Source of the DNA: Caryophanales bacterium UBA1245
Lineage (GTDB): Bacteria > Bacillota_I > Bacilli_A > ML615J-28 > CAG-313
DNA length: 33,401 nt
NCBI GenBank assembly: GCA_002308275.1
Contig: DBWF01000006.1
Span: 1-33,401, forward strand
Direction of reading: 5' to 3'
Both the position numbers and the translations under genes were made by a program. Below the pieces are notes generated by a model that was given only the letters and a program-made list of their open reading frames with translations, searched no databases and was not told the DNA's origin. Positions 7,249-16,419 of this stretch are shown here, one piece after another (the stretch's first letter is position 1; each line of letters starts with the position of its first letter).

Positions 7249-8316
7249 CTAGCCTTTAAAGCATGCCCAAAGGACAAGAACAATCGCCGCAATAATAAAG
7301 AAAGCAATAATCGATACTTTAACTGGTGAAATAGGGAACTTACCACTAACTTTACCTGTTTCACCATTAACAACAAAACGGAAAGTTTTATGGTTGTATA
7401 AATAACGGCATAACCACGCTGGTAAAATAACGTATTTATATTTAATATTATCGTATTTTGGATAAACATTTAAGTAATCGACAACATCATAATCATATTG
7501 TGCTAAGATTTGTGCTTCCAATTGCTTTTCAATAATGCCTTGGGCTACTTTCCAACCATCTTTTAATTCCAAACTATAGTGTTCAGTTGTATGGCCTGAT
7601 AAATAACGATTATCATAGATATAGGCTTCATTAGTATGGTATGGTTCAATCTTACTTAATTCTTTTTGATCCATTTTCTGACCAGAGCAAACTAAGCAAT
7701 CATCAACCTGGCGTTGAACCGTACCACTAATTGAAAAATAACGTGTTTCCGTAACGGTCTTACCATTAACAGTCTTTGTATATCTTTTACCTAAGCGTCC
7801 TTTGTATCCCGCAACCACAAATGCATCAAATGTCCAAGTTGGGACATAAACTGAATTCATCGTAGGGTTTGGAATCTCTTTTTTGACTTTATGCGGAGCC
7901 ATAAAACGCTTCTTAAGCCATTTACGATAGTTCTCTTGGGCTACTTGATTAGTAATTAAGAATGGAATAACGCGGTCTGGTTTTAAACCTTCGATTTCTT
8001 CAGTTGATACAACCATTGGTGTATCACAGAATGGACAATTAAGTGACAAAACATTAGGGTCAATAATAACATTAGCACCACAGTTTTGGCATCTAGCTTG
8101 ATGTGCTTCGTGACTAGTCCACTTTGATAGTTCCGCATTAGCAAAATCGTGTTCTTCATCAGAATGAACACCGCTTAATGCTTCTTCATAACCACAATAA
8201 GTGCATTTTAAGCTTTGTGAAGCAGGGTCGAAACTTAAATTAGATCCACAGCCCGGACATTTATAAATATCGTGCGCTGTTTTACGACCTTCAACTTCAT
8301 AATTTTCTTCTGTCAT
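7249..8316 (-). CDS. ydjG: YdjG-like zinc-ribbon membrane protein
   Basis: A 355-residue protein with two N-terminal zinc ribbons (CPGC...CTYC at about 19-41 and CQNC...CPFC at about 75-97), a mixed central domain, and a single C-terminal transmembrane helix (VSIIAFFIIAAIVLVLWACF). Order and neighbour match B. subtilis YdjG, which with YdjH and YdjI is reported to anchor PspA at the membrane under envelope stress. Here it follows a YdjI homologue by 15 bases, but no pspA or ydjH lies in this operon. The symbol reflects similarity in architecture and context, not a computed alignment. The role in membrane stress is inference. Confidence 0.72.
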   Translation of the reverse strand: MTEENYEVEGRKTAHDIYKCPGCGSNLSFDPASQSLKCTYCGYEEALSGVHSDEEHDFANAELSKWTSHEAHQARCQNCGANVIIDPNVLSLNCPFCDTPMVVSTEEIEGLKPDRVIPFLITNQVAQENYRKWLKKRFMAPHKVKKEIPNPTMNSVYVPTWTFDAFVVAGYKGRLGKRYTKTVNGKTVTETRYFSISGTVQRQVDDCLVCSGQKMDQKELSKIEPYHTNEAYIYDNRYLSGHTTEHYSLELKDGWKVAQGIIEKQLEAQILAQYDYDVVDYLNVYPKYDNIKYKYVILPAWLCRYLYNHKTFRFVVNGETGKVSGKFPISPVKVSIIAFFIIAAIVLVLWACFKG

Positions 8317-8331
8317 AAAACTATTTTCCTA

Positions 8332-9390
8332 TTAGTTTAATTTAGTTCCACATTCAGGGCAGAATTTTGCAGCACCATCAAGTTTAGTACCGCATTCTGG
8401 ACAGAATTTAGCAGTTGGCATCTTTTCACCACATTCAGGGCAGAACTTACTGCCTGCAGGAACGCTACTACCACATTTAGGGCATGTGCCACCAGCAGCA
8501 GGTTTTGGTTGATCACGTGGAGTATCTTGAATATTATTTAGGTTAGATACCATTTGATGACCCATCGTTACACCAGCACCAATACCAACACCAGCACCAG
8601 CGAAGCTATTACCATTAGGGTTATTAGCCGCATCACGCATAGCACCAACAGTTTCCATAGCTACATAAGTACCCATCTTGTCGCTTAATACGCCAAGTGA
8701 AGTACGTTTGTCGATTGCTTTTTCAACTTCTTCTGGTAATGATACGTTTTCTACATAAGCTTGAGTAACTTTAAGACCCATTTCTTTGAAGCGACCATCA
8801 AGAACATTCTTTAAGTGTTCAGATAATTCTTCATATTTCATTGCCATATCTAAAGCTGAAATCTTAGATTCTGCTAAAGCATCAGAGAATGAAGTTACAA
8901 ACATTGTCTTAGCATGATCACGGAAGTTATCAACTGTATATTCACCATTAGTACCAACTAATTCACGAATAAGAGTTGGCGCATCATCAACTTGGAATGA
9001 GTATTTACCATAAGCGCGAACACGAATCATACCAAAATCAGCATCACGCATCATAACAGGGTTTGAAGTACCCCATGTTTGATTGATGAATTGTTTAGTA
9101 TTGATATAGTAAACATCAGCTTTGAAAGGTGATTCAAAACCATATTTCCAACCAGCAAGTTTAGATAAAATAGGAAGGTTCTTAGTCTCTAGGCGGTGTG
9201 TACCTGGTCCAAAAACATCAGCGAATTGTCCTTCACGTGCTAAAATAGCAACTTGTGATTCTTGAACTACTAATTGGCAACCATTCATAATTTCATCACG
9301 GTCAGTCATTTCATAACGATGAACTATAATGTGTTGTGTTGCATCTTTCCATTGAATAATCTTTAATAATTGTCTTTTAATAAATCCCAT
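8332..9390 (-). CDS. ydjI: YdjI-like SPFH domain protein with C-terminal zinc ribbons
   Basis: A 352-residue protein. Residues about 1-250 form the SPFH/virion-core-like domain of YdjI (IIQWKDATQHIIVHRYEM, MNGCQLVVQESQVAILAREGQ, VFGPGTHRLET, IRVRAYGKYSFQ). A Gly/Ala-rich linker follows (AGAGVGIGAGVTMG). The tail has four CxxCG knuckles (CPKCG, then three CPECG), enough for two zinc ribbons. The family assembles near the membrane with YdjG-type partners. The ATG has AAAGGAG seven bases upstream. It is the promoter-proximal gene of the operon. Confidence 0.82.
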   Translation of the reverse strand: MGFIKRQLLKIIQWKDATQHIIVHRYEMTDRDEIMNGCQLVVQESQVAILAREGQFADVFGPGTHRLETKNLPILSKLAGWKYGFESPFKADVYYINTKQFINQTWGTSNPVMMRDADFGMIRVRAYGKYSFQVDDAPTLIRELVGTNGEYTVDNFRDHAKTMFVTSFSDALAESKISALDMAMKYEELSEHLKNVLDGRFKEMGLKVTQAYVENVSLPEEVEKAIDKRTSLGVLSDKMGTYVAMETVGAMRDAANNPNGNSFAGAGVGIGAGVTMGHQMVSNLNNIQDTPRDQPKPAAGGTCPKCGSSVPAGSKFCPECGEKMPTAKFCPECGTKLDGAAKFCPECGTKLN

Positions 9391-9419
9391 AATAGACTCC
9401 TTTCAATTTTTACGCATAT

Positions 9420-9425
9420 ATTATA
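9420..9425 (-). promoter_or_regulatory. -10 element of the ydjI-like operon
   Basis: TATAAT on the minus strand, 30 bases before the ATG, in a very AT-rich gap after dinB. The -35 at the expected spacing (TTTATC) is weak, so an activator or alternative sigma factor could be involved. Confidence 0.5.
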
Positions 9426-9472
9426 TCATTTTTTAGAGATTAGATAAAGTAAATATATAATACTATCATACA

Positions 9473-10660
9473 TTATTTAGGCTGATCTTTCAAACCACGT
9501 TTCAAAATATCGCCGCCTAAATCAGCATTGATATTTTTTATCAATTTATTAATCGTGTTTTCTTTTTCAGCTTCATCAAATGAATCAAAGATTGATAATT
9601 GTCGCTGTTTCTCATTAACACTTTTTAATTTTGAAGCACCAACTCCAATTAATCGAATCCCAAATGGTGCATCATGGACTTCATCAAATAAATCTTCCAT
9701 AATTTGATAGACTTTAGTTGAATCATTTATCGCATCAGGTACCGTTTTGGATTTTGAATAACTCCTAATATTATTATATTTGATTTGGACCGTAAAGGTT
9801 TGAGCTTTCTGATGAGCTTTTTCAAGCCGGTTACAAACCGAATTCGTCAAAATCTTCATTGTTTGTTTAACCTTTAGTAAATCATACTCATCCGCATCAA
9901 AAGTATAAGAGTTACTAATCGATGCTGGATCTTGCCACCTGTTCGTATCAATTTGAGCAGATCCATTACCATTTGCATGATATACTAATGACTCAGCAGA
10001 TGCTGGTCCAATCGTATCAACTAGGAGCTTTTGATTAGAAAAGGTAGCTAAATCGCCAATCGTATTAATACCAATGCTTCTTAATACCGGTGCGGTCTTC
10101 TTGCCAACCCCTAAAAGATCTTCAATTGGTAGTGGCCACAACTTTTCAGGTACTTCTCTTTTACGTAGGACCGTAATACCAAGCGGTTTCTTCATATCCG
10201 ATGCCATCTTAGCTAAAAACTTATTAGGACCAATTCCAATACTACAAGGCAAGTGGAATTGTTCTAAAATATCTTTTTGCATCTTGATTGCTAGACTTAT
10301 CGCATCAATATCTTTTAACTGATCTGTGACATCTAAAAAGCCTTCATCGATACTGGCTGGTTCAACCAGCGGCGTAATCGAATAAAAATAGTTAAAGAAT
10401 TTTTGTGAATATTCACTATAGAGGTGATGATTACAATCAACTACAATCAGTTCTGGGCATCTTTTTAGGGCTTCATTAATATGCATGGTTGTTTTAATAC
10501 CTTTAGCTTTGGCTTCATAGCTTGCGGCAAGAACAATACTTTTCCTACTTGATGCATATGGTACTACGGCTACACACTTACCATACAAATCAGGGTTTTC
10601 CGCAATCTCACAACTGACAAAGAATGAATTCATATCAATATGAAAAATAACGCGTCCCAT
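9473..10660 (-). CDS. dinB: DNA polymerase IV, Y family
   Basis: A 395-residue error-prone polymerase for translesion synthesis. Catalytic acidic residues are visible: Asp9 in FHIDMNSFF and Asp105-Glu106 in ASIDEGFLDVTD. Next come the thumb helix-hairpin-helix (LLGVGKKTAPVLRSIGINTIGDLA) and the little-finger domain. QRQLSIF near the C-terminus fits a sliding-clamp binding motif. The ATG at 10660, with GGAGGTGG just upstream, is chosen over a start ten codons earlier that has no ribosome binding site. Monocistronic, with its own promoter. No LexA-type box was recognised. Confidence 0.93.
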   Translation of the reverse strand: MGRVIFHIDMNSFFVSCEIAENPDLYGKCVAVVPYASSRKSIVLAASYEAKAKGIKTTMHINEALKRCPELIVVDCNHHLYSEYSQKFFNYFYSITPLVEPASIDEGFLDVTDQLKDIDAISLAIKMQKDILEQFHLPCSIGIGPNKFLAKMASDMKKPLGITVLRKREVPEKLWPLPIEDLLGVGKKTAPVLRSIGINTIGDLATFSNQKLLVDTIGPASAESLVYHANGNGSAQIDTNRWQDPASISNSYTFDADEYDLLKVKQTMKILTNSVCNRLEKAHQKAQTFTVQIKYNNIRSYSKSKTVPDAINDSTKVYQIMEDLFDEVHDAPFGIRLIGVGASKLKSVNEKQRQLSIFDSFDEAEKENTINKLIKNINADLGGDILKRGLKDQPK

Positions 10661-10680
10661 AATCCACCTCCTTTTGTTAT

Positions 10681-10686
10681 ATTTTA
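10681..10686 (-). promoter_or_regulatory. Extended -10 of dinB
   Basis: Minus strand TGgTAAAAT, about 20 bases before the dinB ATG; no good -35 is seen at 16-18 bases. Confidence 0.4.
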
Positions 10687-10746
10687 CCATAAAAGTCTTC
10701 TTCTTGGTTAGAAAGTAGCCATTTATTAGTTTTTTTGCTCTTTTAC

Positions 10747-10775
10747 TTTACTTTTTTAATATTATTTGCTATAAT
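10747..10775 (+). promoter_or_regulatory. Promoter of the 58-residue membrane peptide gene
   Basis: TTTACT (10747-10752), 17 bases, TATAAT (10770-10775), with an extended TGc motif just before the -10. Confidence 0.65.
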
Positions 10776-10813
10776 AATTGAGTAAAAATAATAGTAGTAT
10801 TAAGGAGCTAAAA

Positions 10814-10990
10814 ATGGCAAAAGAAGAAAAAAAGTTTATTGTTAAAGAAACTAAAGGTGGAAAAGACGAATACGCAATTAAAAAAGCCCCTTCTAAAACA
10901 TTATGGGGTAAAATTCTTGTTGCCTTAATCGTTATCGGTACAATTCTTCTACCTATCATTTCTTTAATCGTAATGTTAGTTAAGAAATAA
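10814..10990 (+). CDS. Small single-helix membrane protein, unknown
   Basis: A 58-residue product: a charged, Lys-rich N-terminus (MAKEEKKFIVKETKGGKDEY) and one hydrophobic helix of about 22 residues (ILVALIVIGTILLPIISLIVML) ending in KK. AAGGAG lies eight bases ahead of the ATG, and strong promoter and terminator elements flank it, so it is probably well expressed on its own. An in-frame TTG at 10778 overlaps the promoter and is rejected. No family is recognised. It stands alone, facing recN, between dinB and recN. Confidence 0.7.
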   Translation: MAKEEKKFIVKETKGGKDEYAIKKAPSKTLWGKILVALIVIGTILLPIISLIVMLVKK

Positions 10991-10994
10991 AAAC

Positions 10995-11024
10995 AAAGTC
11001 TTTGGAAATCCAAAGACTTTTTAT
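10995..11024. terminator. Bidirectional terminator, membrane peptide gene / recN
   Basis: AAAGTCTTTGG (10995-11005), loop AAAT, CCAAAGACTTT (11010-11020), followed by T on the plus strand and TTTTT in minus orientation. It serves both convergent transcripts and touches the recN stop. Confidence 0.88.
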
Positions 11025-12694
11025 TTACGATATTGATTAATCATGTTTTCTGCAACCATTTGACTAGTTAGATCTTCTTTATTAGATGAAATCATCTTCG
11101 ATAATTCGGTAATGCGTTCTTCTTTATTAAGTTTTGAAATCTTCGTAACAGTCCGGTCACCGACAACTTCTTTTTGAACAAACAAATGTTGATCAGCTGC
11201 CGCTGCAACAATTGGTAGATGCGTAATTGCTAAGACTTGCATCTTTTCACTCATCAGTTTTAGCTTACGAGCAACGCTTGCGGCTACCTCACCACTAATA
11301 CCAGTATCAATTTCATCAAAGATAACAGTTGATAATTTAGCATTTTGGAATAGATGGGCTTTTAATGCAAGCATTACACGCGACATTTCACCACCAGATG
11401 CTACTTTTGATAGCGGTCTTAGTGGTTCACCAACGTTAAAGGAAATCATAAACTGAACATCATCAATTCCATTTTGCATAAAATCAGTTGGTTTTAATGG
11501 CTCAGCTACTTCACCAAAATGAATATCTAATGTAACTTTATCAAGGCATAAGTCTTTTAAAGTTGCCATAATGCTCTTTTGTAAATAAAGGGCATTTTCT
11601 TTTCGCCGATTAGATAATCTTTTAGCCATTGATAGAACTTCTTGATAAGCCTGATCGACGGCTTTTTTAGCATCTTCTAAGTAGATATCACTTTGTTCAA
11701 AAGCATTAATCTTATTAGCAAGTTCTTCTTGATATGCAATTAATTGGTCAATATCCATTTTGTATTTACGTTGGATATCCTTTAAAGTATTAAGACGTTC
11801 ATTAATTTCATTTAAACGGTCACTATCAAATTCTAAATTATGATATCGATTATTGATTTGTGATTCAACATCATCTAAATCATAATAAGAATTATTAACA
11901 ACATCAACAAGTTCTTTATAACCTTCATCATACTGATTTAGCTTTTCTAAAGCATTTTTCATCTGATATAGTGAATTGGTAATCCCTTGATCACTAAATA
12001 AACTCTTAATGAGGGCTAGTTGTTGATAAATCGTTTCATAATTATTTAAAACATATAATTCTTGTTCTAGATTTTTAACTTCATCGCTTTGAAGATGGAG
12101 TCCTTTTAATTCTTGAAGACGATATTGATAAAAATCTAGATTGTCTTGATTTGTTTTTAGCTCATCAACTAAAGATTGATATTTATCAATTGCTTCTAAA
12201 TAACCTTTACGTAAAGTTCGATAATTCTTTAGGAGTTCTAATGATTCATCATCATCTAAGAAGTCAACATAATTACGCAAATCAAATAACTTCTTCGTAT
12301 CTAATTGCGTATGGATGTCCGCAAGCATGCCAGAAATGGCTTCTAGTTGTGATAGAGTTACAATACTACCATTAATTCTGGAAATACTTTTACCATTGTC
12401 ATTGATTTCTCTTTTAATGATTAACATATCATCTAAGATTTCAATGCCAAATTCATCTAAGAGTTGATCAATTTGTGGATTATATCCGGTAAAGACACCT
12501 TCAATAGTGGCCTTCGTTGATCCACGTCTAACAAGAGAACTTGAAGCACGGTCGCCTAGTAATAAGCCAATCGCATCAATGATTAGACTTTTACCAGCAC
12601 CGGTTTCACCTGTTAAGACGCTTAAATGATTATCAAAGTCAATTGTTATATTGTCAATAATTGCAAAATTACTAACAGATAATGTTGAAAGCAT
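11021..12694 (-). CDS. recN: DNA repair protein RecN
   Basis: A 557-residue SMC-like ATPase for double-strand break repair. Walker A GETGAGKS is at 29-36. A long coiled coil fills the middle (about 150-370). The signature ASGGEMSRVMLALKA and Walker B VIFDEIDTGISGEVA follow. Length is normal for the family. AGGTGA overlapping the dxs stop is the ribosome binding site. It is the last gene of the nusB-xseA-xseB-dxs-recN operon, a position it often holds in Bacillota. Confidence 0.95.
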   Translation of the reverse strand: MLSTLSVSNFAIIDNITIDFDNHLSVLTGETGAGKSLIIDAIGLLLGDRASSSLVRRGSTKATIEGVFTGYNPQIDQLLDEFGIEILDDMLIIKREINDNGKSISRINGSIVTLSQLEAISGMLADIHTQLDTKKLFDLRNYVDFLDDDESLELLKNYRTLRKGYLEAIDKYQSLVDELKTNQDNLDFYQYRLQELKGLHLQSDEVKNLEQELYVLNNYETIYQQLALIKSLFSDQGITNSLYQMKNALEKLNQYDEGYKELVDVVNNSYYDLDDVESQINNRYHNLEFDSDRLNEINERLNTLKDIQRKYKMDIDQLIAYQEELANKINAFEQSDIYLEDAKKAVDQAYQEVLSMAKRLSNRRKENALYLQKSIMATLKDLCLDKVTLDIHFGEVAEPLKPTDFMQNGIDDVQFMISFNVGEPLRPLSKVASGGEMSRVMLALKAHLFQNAKLSTVIFDEIDTGISGEVAASVARKLKLMSEKMQVLAITHLPIVAAAADQHLFVQKEVVGDRTVTKISKLNKEERITELSKMISSNKEDLTSQMVAENMINQYRK

Positions 12695-12702
12695 CCTTTC
12701 AC

Positions 12703-14442
12703 CTACTTTTTCAATAATTCATCAGGGATTTCTAATCCCTCTGTAACTACACTTGCATCAAGTGGATCAAAATCATTTAATGATAGTGATCTGACTTGTA
12801 TTTTTAATCCTCGTTTTAATAATTCTTGTTGTAAAATGGTGGCAAAACAAACTGTATGAACAGCTTGTTCATAAACGAATATTTCCTTACAATTTTGGAT
12901 GGTTTTAATTAATTCTTCATCAACTGGTTTTAGTTTAATAACATTAATTAAACCAATATCATCAGCTAATTCATCACATAATTTGTAAACATCACCGCCA
13001 TAAGCTAGAACCGTTCGATCAGCTACTTCTTTATAGATTTCAAAGTATTCTTGATTGACTTGTTCATGTGATGGAAGCATTCGTGGATATCTAATGACAA
13101 CAACGCCTTCCATATCAATACTTCGTTTTAATAAAGCTCTAGCTTCTTCTAATGTGCTTGGTGCAAATACCGTGACATTAGGAAGTGGCAAAAACATCGC
13201 TAGATCAAATATACCATGATGAGTTGAACCATCAGCAGGAACTAAACCAGCTCGGTCAACACAAAAGACTACATGTTTATTAACACGGACTAAATCATTA
13301 ACGATTTGGTCATAGGCTCTTTGTAAGAAAGTTGAATAAATAAAGACAACTGGTACTACACCACTGCCAGCCATGCCGGCACTGATTGCCACCGCGTTTT
13401 CTTCCGCAATCCCCACATCAATTAAATGTTCAGGGTGTTTAGTCGCAAATTCATTAAGGCCGCAGCCAAGAATCATTGCAGAAGTGATGACTTTAATCTT
13501 TTTAGTTTCAACTAGTTTACCTAGAGTAACACCTAATACTTCACCGACCGAAGTTTGGTGGTCAGATAGTGGTTGAGCCGCTTCAATGTTAAATTGATCA
13601 ACACTATGCCAAATACCAGTTTTATCATTTTCAGCTGGTTCATATCCTTTTCCTTTAATGGTTTTAACATGTAAAACAACACTACTAGGATATTTTTTAG
13701 CGAAAGCTAAATACTTAGCAAGTTCTTTAAAATTATGACCATCAATACCAGGAATGTATTTAAGATTAAAGTTATCAAATAAAGACTTATTATAGATCGT
13801 ATCTTTAAAACTATTCTTCATTCGTTCTAAAAAGCGGTGCATAAACCGTGGCGTAATCTTAAAGATAAAAGCTTTATTTCTTTTGATTCTGATCTTATTA
13901 AATGTTTTAGCTAGTCCACCAACATTAGGGGAAATACTCATATTATTATCATTAATAATAACAATGACTTTTAGTTCAGGATGAGCACCTAAAAAGTTTA
14001 AGGCTTCTAAAGTTAGTCCATTAGTGGCTGAAGCATCTCCCACCACCGCAACAATCTCGCTTTTGATGCCATTCATTTGGTTTTGAATGCATTTACCAAT
14101 TGCAAGTGATACCGCAGTTGAAGAGTGTCCTGTGGAAAAAGCGTCATATGGGCTTTCACTTGGATCCATAAAACCACTAATGCCACCCTTCCTACGTAAG
14201 TTTTGGACGAGTTCTTCTCGTCCGGTTAATAATTTATGGGTATAACATTGATGTCCAACATCAAAAATCAAAGTATCATTCGGAAAGTCAAAAGCCTTAT
14301 GAAGAGCAATTGTTAGTTCAACCACCCCTAAGTTAGATGACAAATGACCACCATTTTGGGATGTTGCTAACAAAATCTTTTGACGGATTTCGGATGCTAG
14401 ATTCTTAAGTTGGTCATTGTTCATCTCTTTGACATTTACCAT
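12703..14442 (-). CDS. dxs: 1-deoxy-D-xylulose-5-phosphate synthase
   Basis: Makes 1-deoxyxylulose 5-phosphate from pyruvate and glyceraldehyde 3-phosphate, using thiamine diphosphate, for non-mevalonate isoprenoids. Visible are GGHLSSNLGVVELTIALH (31-48), DVGHQCYTHKLLTGR, YDAFSTGHSST, the ThDP motif GDASATNGLTLEALN...NDNNMSIS, YSTFLQRAYDQ, DRAGLVPADGSTHHG and RYPRM. At 579 residues it is about 40 shorter than common Dxs. The usual GIAEQH reads GIAEEN (Glu347 kept, His lost). It is clearly Dxs but divergent. GAGGTCGTT precedes the ATG; the gap to xseB is 15 bases. ispA, usually next to it, is absent. Confidence 0.92.
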   Translation of the reverse strand: MVNVKEMNNDQLKNLASEIRQKILLATSQNGGHLSSNLGVVELTIALHKAFDFPNDTLIFDVGHQCYTHKLLTGREELVQNLRRKGGISGFMDPSESPYDAFSTGHSSTAVSLAIGKCIQNQMNGIKSEIVAVVGDASATNGLTLEALNFLGAHPELKVIVIINDNNMSISPNVGGLAKTFNKIRIKRNKAFIFKITPRFMHRFLERMKNSFKDTIYNKSLFDNFNLKYIPGIDGHNFKELAKYLAFAKKYPSSVVLHVKTIKGKGYEPAENDKTGIWHSVDQFNIEAAQPLSDHQTSVGEVLGVTLGKLVETKKIKVITSAMILGCGLNEFATKHPEHLIDVGIAEENAVAISAGMAGSGVVPVVFIYSTFLQRAYDQIVNDLVRVNKHVVFCVDRAGLVPADGSTHHGIFDLAMFLPLPNVTVFAPSTLEEARALLKRSIDMEGVVVIRYPRMLPSHEQVNQEYFEIYKEVADRTVLAYGGDVYKLCDELADDIGLINVIKLKPVDEELIKTIQNCKEIFVYEQAVHTVCFATILQQELLKRGLKIQVRSLSLNDFDPLDASVVTEGLEIPDELLKK

Positions 14443-14457
14443 AACGACCTCGTGTTT

Positions 14458-14658
14458 TTAGAAAGGCACTTCCTCGTTTCCTAACTTTTTAGTAACTACA
14501 AGTTGTGCTTCTTCTAGTTTTTTCTTTAATGCATTACTTAAAGCAATGCCTTCTTGATATTTTTGGACAGCTTCATCAAGGGTTAAATCACCTTTTTCTA
14601 ACTGCTCAACAATTGTTGAAAGTTCAGCCATCATTTGTTCAAATGTTTTATCGTTCAT
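14458..14658 (-). CDS. xseB: Exodeoxyribonuclease VII small subunit
   Basis: A 66-residue, mostly helical subunit (MNDKTFEQMMAELSTIVEQL ... LTLDEAVQKYQEGIAL ... KKLEEAQ), standard for XseB, which binds XseA to form the single-strand-specific exonuclease VII. The ATG at 14658 lies inside the end of xseA (11-base overlap) with GAGG six bases ahead; an in-frame ATG at 14670 is possible but less well placed. Overlap implies coupled synthesis of the two subunits. Confidence 0.93.
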   Translation of the reverse strand: MNDKTFEQMMAELSTIVEQLEKGDLTLDEAVQKYQEGIALSNALKKKLEEAQLVVTKKLGNEEVPF

Positions 14659-15949
14659 GATTATCCTCATCTCTCTTTATTACTTTAGTTGTTAATGAAC
14701 CATCAGCCATTCTGATTGTTAATTCATCATTTGGATTGACATCTAATACACTAGAAATCACCTTATCATCTTTGAAGACGACACTATAACCTTTTTCCAT
14801 AAGATTTAGTGGATTTAAAATAATAAGTTTACCTAATAATTCTTTAAAACGTGCTGCTTCACTAGTTATTCTTTGATTAAACAGTTTTTCAAGCAACTCT
14901 TTTAAATTATCATTCTTGATAATAAGCTCTTTAATAATATTCTTAGGTGAATTCTTTTCTAGTTTGGCATCAAGTAAATCGATTTGGTGTCTTTTAGCTT
15001 CTAATACTTTATCAAAGCTCGTTAAGGCATAGCTACTTGTAAGTTGCGATAGTTTATTATCAAGACTATGGAATAGAATTCGCATATTAGAAGTAAGTTG
15101 TTGACATCTTTGATCAATTTCATCGATTAAGTCGGGTTTGTTAGGGGTAGAAAGCATTGCGGCACCAGTTGGCGTAGGGGCTCTTAAGGAAGCCACAAAG
15201 TCACAAATAGTGTAATCTCCTTCATGTCCAACCGCAGATACTACCGGAACCGGCGAAGCAAATACTTTTCTAGCTAATAATTCATCATTAAAGCAAGCTA
15301 AGTCTTCAAAGCTACCACCACCACGACCAATAATAATTAAATCTAATTGCTCGTTTTGATATGCTTCATCTAGCGCCCGCATTAAGTCAATTGGAGCATC
15401 CGTACCTTGCACTAAGGCTGGATATAAAACCAGTTTAACAAGGGGATAACGTTTCCGAATCGTTGAAGTAATATCGTTGATTGCTTCCCCCGTAGGTGAA
15501 GTAATAATCCCAATAGTATTTGGATATAGTGGTAACTTCTTCTTATATTGTTCATCAAATAATCCTTCTTTAGCTAGCTTATCTTTTAGTTCAAGAAACT
15601 GTTGATATAATAAACCAACGCCAGCTCTAATCATTTGATTAACAACTATTGAATAAGTACCCCTTTTTTCATAGACGCCGACCTTTCCAACAAGTTGAAC
15701 CATCATTCCATCTTGTGGTTCAAAGTCAAGACTTAAAGTTTTGGGATAAAACATCATCCCACTAATTTCACTATTCTCATCTTTAATGGAAAAGTACATA
15801 TGACGGCCAGATAATTTGAAATTTGATAGTTCACCTTCTAAATAAACATTTTTTAGGTGAATATCCATATCAAATTTATAAGCAAGATACCGATTTAAAG
15901 CAGAAACAGACAAAAATTTTGCCTGTTTTAATTCATCGTTATTATTCAT
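14648..15949 (-). CDS. xseA: Exodeoxyribonuclease VII large subunit
   Basis: The 433-residue catalytic subunit of exonuclease VII. The N-terminal OB-fold reads LSVSALNRYLAYKFD ... VYLEGELSNFKLSGRHMYFSIKDE. The catalytic core has GIITSPTGEAINDI, IIIGRGGGSFEDL and AVGHEGDYTICDFVASLRAPTPTGAA. A coiled-coil segment and the C-terminal EKGYSVV follow. Start at 15949 is chosen because AAGGA lies seven bases upstream; the longer frame adds 22 residues overlapping nusB. It overlaps nusB by eight bases and xseB by eleven. Confidence 0.95.
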   Translation of the reverse strand: MNNNDELKQAKFLSVSALNRYLAYKFDMDIHLKNVYLEGELSNFKLSGRHMYFSIKDENSEISGMMFYPKTLSLDFEPQDGMMVQLVGKVGVYEKRGTYSIVVNQMIRAGVGLLYQQFLELKDKLAKEGLFDEQYKKKLPLYPNTIGIITSPTGEAINDITSTIRKRYPLVKLVLYPALVQGTDAPIDLMRALDEAYQNEQLDLIIIGRGGGSFEDLACFNDELLARKVFASPVPVVSAVGHEGDYTICDFVASLRAPTPTGAAMLSTPNKPDLIDEIDQRCQQLTSNMRILFHSLDNKLSQLTSSYALTSFDKVLEAKRHQIDLLDAKLEKNSPKNIIKELIIKNDNLKELLEKLFNQRITSEAARFKELLGKLIILNPLNLMEKGYSVVFKDDKVISSVLDVNPNDELTIRMADGSLTTKVIKRDEDNHER

Positions 15950-16409
15950 TATTGATTCCTTGACTAATATTATCCAATAAACGATTGTTAAACTTAACCT
16001 GCTTATCATCATCAAGATTACTATATTCCCTAGTTAATTCTAAGGCTTCGTTGATAATGATATCTTTAGCTAAAGCACCTTGTAATAATTCATCAACCGC
16101 AAGTCTGATAATCGCCCGGTCAACATAGTTGAGACGTTCTAGCGAATAATTTTGTAATGTTGATGAGATTATTTTATCAATCTCTTCATGTTTTTGAATA
16201 ATATCATTAATTCTTTCTTTAATATATGTTAGATTTTCACTATTACATTCATAATCTTCCCAGTTAATTGGCATAGTCGCTTCAATTGTTGGATCAATTG
16301 CATATGTAATCATGGAATCTAATTGTTCATCGGTTATTTCAGCTAGTTTTCCAAAATCAATTTGGAAAAGAGTGCGGATAATAACCCTACGACAAGTATG
16401 TCGGTCCAT
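15942..16409 (-). CDS. nusB: Transcription antitermination factor NusB
   Basis: A 155-residue all-helical RNA-binding protein, part of the NusB-NusE antitermination complex for rRNA operons. Marks: CRRVIIRTLFQIDF at the N-terminus and LERLNYVDRAIIRLAVDELL ... DIIINEALELTREYS at the C-terminus. The middle is somewhat longer than in B. subtilis. The ATG at 16409 has GAGGT seven bases upstream. An ATG at 16427 would overlap the preceding lipoprotein stop and lacks a ribosome binding site. Confidence 0.93.
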   Translation of the reverse strand: MDRHTCRRVIIRTLFQIDFGKLAEITDEQLDSMITYAIDPTIEATMPINWEDYECNSENLTYIKERINDIIQKHEEIDKIISSTLQNYSLERLNYVDRAIIRLAVDELLQGALAKDIIINEALELTREYSNLDDDKQVKFNNRLLDNISQGINNE

Positions 16410-16419
16410 ATAGTTACCT

